The position numbers and the translations under genes were made by a program. Of a stretch of DNA of 18,267 nucleotides, positions 14,893 to 18,267 are shown piece after piece. Source of the DNA: CAZZKF01 sp964654995 (lineage in GTDB: Bacteria > Pseudomonadota > Alphaproteobacteria > CAZZKF01); NCBI GenBank assembly GCA_964654995.1, contig CAZZKF010000049.1, forward strand, positions 1-18,267, in the 5' to 3' direction. How positions within the stretch are numbered: the stretch's first letter is position 1; every line of letters starts with the position of its first letter. Below the pieces are notes generated by a model. The model was given only the letters and a program-made list of their open reading frames with translations, had not been told where the DNA came from and did not search any database.

Positions 14893-15108
14893 CTACAGAA
14901 GAATGACGAGGGCAAGGCCAATAATGCTGGCAAGACTGGCAAGGAAGGCAATCAGTTTATGCTCGACAATCCAGGTGAGCACCAGCCGGATGCGCCCTCA
15001 AACAGCGACAACGATGAAAGCCCCGTCGATTAATATTGGGTTGATGCGGAAATCTGGAGTACCAGGGGCAAATTTCGAGCCCCGGTGCCCAAAGGATGCG
15101 TTGTGCGC
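14893..15108 (-). pseudogene. Possible remnant of a small membrane protein
   Basis: On the minus strand one frame reads SFGHRGSKFAPGTPDFR, then NPILIDGAFIVVAV, a TGA (14998-15000), then GRIRLVLTWIVEHKLIAF and a hydrophobic end finishing ALVILL before TAG at 14893-14895. The two halves join smoothly if the TGA was once CGA or TGG, giving a two-helix membrane protein. No start codon with a ribosome-binding site is visible, and its upstream end would run into the nuclease gene. The alternative is a short intact peptide from a GTG near 14980. I do not recognise a family. The reading frame looks more protein-like than the plus-strand frame here, which is the main support. Confidence 0.3.
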
Positions 15109-15151
15109 CGCGAGCGTGGTAGTGTGCGCTCGCGCCGGGAGGGAATCCGCG

Positions 15152-16633
15152 ATGCTCTTGTCCAGCAGCGATATTTATCAACGTTACCAGCCGTCGGCGT
15201 GCGCCCTGCGTCTGTATTTGCAGCACCAGGGAGTGGAGCCCGCCGCGCCGGGTCCGTATCTGGAGGTTATCCGGCGTCTCGGGGAACGTTACGAACAAAT
15301 GCACCTCGCCGGTTTTCCGGATGTTCGGGACGTGAGCGCGGGCGACCAGGAAGCGCGTCAACGGGAAACCGTCGAAGCAATTCGGGACGGTGCGGCGGTG
15401 ATCTATCAGCCGTTCTTCCGGATATCCGCAGAGATTGGCGGCCGGGATATCGAAGTGGCCGGGGCGCCGGATTTCCTGATCCGCGCGAATGGCGGGTATG
15501 CCATTCGGGACGTGAAAATCTCGCGCCGGATAAATGAGAAGGACCACCCGGAAATTATCTGGCAGCTCCGCCTGTACGGGTGGCTCTTCGAGCGGGTTAC
15601 GGGACAGGCCCCTGTGCGTCTGGAGGTCTTCGCCGGAACCGGGGAAATAGTGGTTATTGATCCTGCCGAGCCTGAAGCGGTTGAACGGGAACTGGCGCAA
15701 AGCGTGGACGTGATCGGCAGCGAAGATCCTCCTTTCGAACCGGTCGGGTGGAGCAAATGCGGCGATTGCGGCTACCACGACCGGTGCTGGAAGGAAGCGG
15801 AGGCGCTTCGCGACGTAGCGCTTGTGCCGAAAGCGGATCAGGGACTGGTGAAGGAGCTGCGCGAGAGAGGAATTGTCAGTATTGACGATCTTATAGGTCA
15901 GCTCGATGAGCGGGAACTGGCAGAAATGCGCAGGCCCTGGGGCCGGCAAATGCGTAGGGTCGGGGATGCGGTGGCCACGGATGTAATGCGGTTGGCAGGC
16001 GCCCTTGCAAGCGGCAAGATGATCAAGATTGCCCCGCCGGAAATTCCGGAAGCGGACAATTATGTGATGTTCGATCTGGAGGGCCTGCCGCCGCAGCTTG
16101 ATGAACTCGAAAAAATATACCTGTGGGGCACACAGGTCTACGGCGCGCGGCCGTCGAAATTCATGGCGGCGACGGCGGGGTTCGGCGCTGACGGTGATCG
16201 CCAGGGATGGGAAGACTTCCTTGGCAACGCGCGATCGATATTTGCCGACTTCGGCGACGTGCCGTTCGTTCACTGGCACCATTATGAACGCGTGAAGCTG
16301 GGTGTCTATGTCGATCGCTACGGCGACCCGGACGGCACCGCCGCGCGCGTGCGCGAGAACCTGTTCGACCTGCTGCCCGCCACGCAAAAATCCGTCGCAC
16401 TGCCGATTCCGAGTTATAGCCTGAAGGTTGTCGAACAGTATGTCGGATATGAGCGAACCCAGGCCGAATACGGCGGTGAGTGGGCCATGGCCCGCTACAT
16501 CGAGGCGACGGAAATGGAGGACGAAGCCGAGCGCGAGGCTGTCCTTTCCGAAATTCGCAAATACAACGAGGAGGACCTCGCGGCAACCTGGGCTGTATTT
16601 ACCTGGCTGCGGGACCTTGGCCGCAATTGGTGA
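15152..16633 (+). CDS. TM0106-family RecB-like nuclease fused to a DEDD exonuclease-like domain
   Basis: This 493-residue protein has two nuclease folds. The first (about 1-215) is RecB/Cas4-like: Asp107 in GAPDFL and Asp120-Val-Lys122 form the PD-(D/E)XK core. Cys17 with Cys203, Cys206 and Cys212 (C-x2-C-x5-C) gives the four-cysteine iron-sulphur pattern of Cas4 and AddB. A helix-hairpin-like linker follows (about 220-300). The second domain (about 303-493) is RNase H/DnaQ-like, with Asp308-Leu-Glu310, HWHHYE, the SYSLKVVEQYVG block and a closing Tyr471-N-E-E-Asp475. I start at the ATG at 15152 (GGGAGGG 8-9 bases upstream) because upstream residues in this frame are low-complexity and unlike the family. 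The family's function is unproven; DNA processing or defence is likely. It converges with the ATPase gene. Confidence 0.85.
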   Translation: MLLSSSDIYQRYQPSACALRLYLQHQGVEPAAPGPYLEVIRRLGERYEQMHLAGFPDVRDVSAGDQEARQRETVEAIRDGAAVIYQPFFRISAEIGGRDIEVAGAPDFLIRANGGYAIRDVKISRRINEKDHPEIIWQLRLYGWLFERVTGQAPVRLEVFAGTGEIVVIDPAEPEAVERELAQSVDVIGSEDPPFEPVGWSKCGDCGYHDRCWKEAEALRDVALVPKADQGLVKELRERGIVSIDDLIGQLDERELAEMRRPWGRQMRRVGDAVATDVMRLAGALASGKMIKIAPPEIPEADNYVMFDLEGLPPQLDELEKIYLWGTQVYGARPSKFMAATAGFGADGDRQGWEDFLGNARSIFADFGDVPFVHWHHYERVKLGVYVDRYGDPDGTAARVRENLFDLLPATQKSVALPIPSYSLKVVEQYVGYERTQAEYGGEWAMARYIEATEMEDEAEREAVLSEIRKYNEEDLAATWAVFTWLRDLGRNW

Positions 16634-16650
16634 TCAGGATCGGAAGCCGA

Positions 16651-16674
16651 GTCGGCGCCGCGACTGGCGCCGGC
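16651..16674. terminator. Hairpin just past the nuclease gene
   Basis: GTCGGCGCC (16651-16659) pairs with GGCGCCGGC (16666-16674), one pair being a G-T wobble, around a 6-base loop. It begins 18 bases after the nuclease stop, a terminator-like position, but no T-run follows. Confidence is limited by the GC-rich background. Confidence 0.35.
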
Positions 16675-16752
16675 AGCAAATTATCGGACCGGTGACGCTG
16701 CGAGAGAACCTGTCACTCCCCGGCTTCGCGCGGATCAGTTTACGAGAGGTCG

Positions 16753-16772
16753 CGCTGCCGTGGGGGGCAGCG
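16753..16772. terminator. Hairpin between the convergent nuclease and ATPase genes
   Basis: CGCTGCC (16753-16759) pairs exactly with GGCAGCG (16766-16772) around a 6-base G-rich loop, 45 bases past the ATPase stop on the minus strand. With the previous hairpin it could separate the two converging transcripts. No T-run is present on either strand. Confidence 0.35.
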
Positions 16773-16816
16773 GGCGGTATGCAAGAACGCCGATGGCGCG
16801 AAAGATAGCCGGCTGG

Positions 16817-18267
16817 TTAGGCCGCGTTGATCTGATCCTGACGTGCCCGCAGATTATCGATCCAGCCGCGCAAGGCGGCAATCTCATCGGCGATTTGGTC
16901 GGGTGTCGGCACTTCCGGATTCAGCGCATCGGAGGCATTATGAAGAAGCCTTGAGCAGCGCCCATAAGCCGCCCGCATGTCTTCGGCGTCTTGCAAGGTG
17001 ATCGCGGAAAGTTTGGAGAATCCGCGCGTATCGATTTTGCTGGCAAAAGTACGAAGCACAGGGGCGACCGCCCCTTCAACGGCACTTTCCCAGGTATCGC
17101 GAATGTGGCCCAGCAAGCCCTTGGCGGTAATGAGCCATACGCCGGCAGGGTCCTGTTCATACTGGATTCGGGTGTTGTCGAGATGTGTTTGCAACGACTC
17201 TACGCGCTGCTCTGCTCGCTGCGCTTTCATCGGCGGAGTGTTTTCACAATAGCCAGGCGTCTCGCCACGGCGAAGAACATGACGCAAGGCAACATCGGTG
17301 CCGTGGTCGCGGCAGGCCTTTTCAAGCAGAAACAGGAACGGAAGATCGTGGGTAAAGACGATGATCTGCCGGTTCCGGCCTTCCTCGGCGAGCCGCCGCG
17401 CCACGTCTTCACGGTGCAAATGGTCGAGCGACGAGATCGGATCGTCGAAGACGATGCCCGAGTGGCTGTCCGTGGTCGATAGCTCGGCAAGAAATGCTGC
17501 CAGCGCCACGCAGCGGTGCTCGCCTTCGCTAAGGATTTGGCCGGCCTTGGCGTCCGGCTTATGAATCAGGCTGACGCGAAACTGGGGCACCCCGTGCTGT
17601 GTCCGGGTCTTGCGCAGCTCGATGGCAAGCCCAGCGATGTTCATGCGGTCGATTTCCTGTGCAAAACGGCCACGCCACCTGTTCGTGACAAGGGTTTCGG
17701 ACAGGGCGGAGCTTTTGTTGGTGATCTGGGTATGCACGGTATCCCGCAGGGCCGTGCGCAGCTTGGTCAGCTCCTTCTTGCGCGCGATCTCGGCAAGCAC
17801 GTCGTCCTTGATGCTCGCGAGCCATTGCCTGTCAAGCAACTCCTGACGTTCGTGTCTCAGCGCTTGACGCGCTTCGCTTTCATCATCGGCAAGCAAGGCC
17901 GTTGCCCTGCTCTCCAGCTCGGAACTTGCCGCGCGCAACTCTGCTTCCGGGAATGGCGGTTCCGGAGATGCGGGCGCCGCCTTGTGGCGGACAAGATGGC
18001 GCAAACGCCATAGCGCTCTGACGGCAAAGCTGCGTACAGAATTGGCGAGTGCCGGTTGGCCCAGCTCATCGCGCATCAAAATCAGGGCCTCATGAAGTTC
18101 AGTCATCGGCACGGCAGCATCCGCCAGGGTGGACTCATACTCCTTGAAAGCCCGCTTGGCCTCGATTTCATCCTGCTGGGTGCGGTCCCGCACAAAATCT
18201 TCAAAACGGCGCAGGCGGTCGGCGGCCTCGGCGGTTAGCGCCTGCTGGCAAAGCACACAGCGGGCCT
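16817..18267 (-). CDS. Zinc-hook ABC-type ATPase, RloC/PrrC-like (C-terminal part)
   Basis: The gene enters from the right edge; 483 codons are visible and the N-terminus with the Walker A motif is outside. The visible part starts at a zinc-hook motif, Cys-Val-Leu-Cys, followed by a long returning coiled coil. Then come the ABC signature LSEGEHRC (about 17500-17535), Walker B and D-loop (SGIVFDDPISSLDH) and the switch histidine (IIVFTHD). A C-terminal domain of about 150 residues carries RDTWE (17087-17101) and R-x5-H (Arg at 16958-16960, His at 16940-16942). Hook, ATPase head and a C-terminal R-x3-E plus H is the arrangement of the anticodon nuclease RloC and, without the hook, PrrC. The nuclease assignment is an inference, since AAA_13-type ATPases vary widely. 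It converges on the RecB-like nuclease gene with 183 bases between, so they are separate transcripts. Confidence 0.8.
   Translation of the reverse strand, partial: ARCVLCQQALTAEAADRLRRFEDFVRDRTQQDEIEAKRAFKEYESTLADAAVPMTELHEALILMRDELGQPALANSVRSFAVRALWRLRHLVRHKAAPASPEPPFPEAELRAASSELESRATALLADDESEARQALRHERQELLDRQWLASIKDDVLAEIARKKELTKLRTALRDTVHTQITNKSSALSETLVTNRWRGRFAQEIDRMNIAGLAIELRKTRTQHGVPQFRVSLIHKPDAKAGQILSEGEHRCVALAAFLAELSTTDSHSGIVFDDPISSLDHLHREDVARRLAEEGRNRQIIVFTHDLPFLFLLEKACRDHGTDVALRHVLRRGETPGYCENTPPMKAQRAEQRVESLQTHLDNTRIQYEQDPAGVWLITAKGLLGHIRDTWESAVEGAVAPVLRTFASKIDTRGFSKLSAITLQDAEDMRAAYGRCSRLLHNASDALNPEVPTPDQIADEIAALRGWIDNLRARQDQINAA

Noticed and set aside
15060..15098. A tRNA 3'-end-like motif (TTCGAGCCCC) as an attachment site
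   Set aside because: The flanking bases do not form a T-arm or acceptor stem, and no second copy was found in the window.
14903..15151. An N-terminal extension of the nuclease to 14903
   Set aside because: The residues are low in complexity and unlike the family. A good ribosome-binding site precedes the ATG at 15152, where the typical N-terminus begins.
14957..16387. A 476-codon open frame on the minus strand
   Set aside because: It is antisense to the RecB-like nuclease, whose motifs on the plus strand are clear. The minus frame has no recognisable domain, and its length comes from the GC-rich codon pattern.

Overview
The window reads as a mobilisable accessory region of a GC-rich proteobacterium, most likely an alphaproteobacterium. 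That rests on the codon use of the GC-rich genes, the family of relaxase and its small partner, the ArdC-type antirestriction gene and a GC-rich palindrome inside the relaxase. No rRNA, tRNA or species marker is present, so the host is an inference.

Layout. (1) 1-1540: an AT-richer gene for a small three-helix membrane protein (minus), then the decayed, 5'-truncated end of an IS1380-family insertion sequence. (2) 1544-7801: one very large minus-strand gene (2085 aa) for an exported, modular surface protein. It has a signal peptide, five Ig-like repeats alternating with three DUF1566-like and one DUF1554-like lectin-fold domains, tail-fibre-like modules, an S74-type intramolecular chaperone with its Ser/Lys dyad, a coiled coil and a C-terminal membrane anchor. 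(3) 7802-8595: an AT-rich divergent promoter region, a 24-codon leader ORF overlapping the next start, and a serine resolvase (plus). (4) 8620-11360: a minus-strand mobilisation block of a basic hypothetical protein, a relaxase and a small ribbon-helix-helix relaxosome protein that overlaps the relaxase by ATGA. (5) 11361-12041: non-coding, packed with inverted repeats (a diverged six-member hairpin array, then several strong dyads), and the best candidate for oriT. (6) 12042-13150: AT-richer cargo, two membrane or exported proteins of unknown function. (7) 13336-14453: ArdC-type antirestriction protein with an overlapping small downstream gene (minus). (8) 14454-15151: non-coding, with a second array of tight GC-rich hairpins and a possible remnant of a small membrane protein. 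(9) 15152-16633: TM0106-family RecB-like/DEDD nuclease (plus). (10) 16817-18267: the C-terminal part of a zinc-hook ABC-type ATPase resembling RloC (minus), running off the window.

How it fits together. The relaxase, its RHH partner, the hairpin-rich non-coding DNA and ArdC form a transfer and establishment module: nicking at an origin, entry as single-stranded DNA, and protection from host restriction. The resolvase could resolve multimers or cointegrates. The nuclease and the zinc-hook ATPase on the right face each other and look like defence-type cargo. The large adhesin-like gene on the left is a separate unit whose architecture suggests trimeric folding and possible self-release from the membrane. 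The parts most worth a second look are the two hairpin arrays, the S74 protein with a membrane anchor, and the nuclease/ATPase pair.
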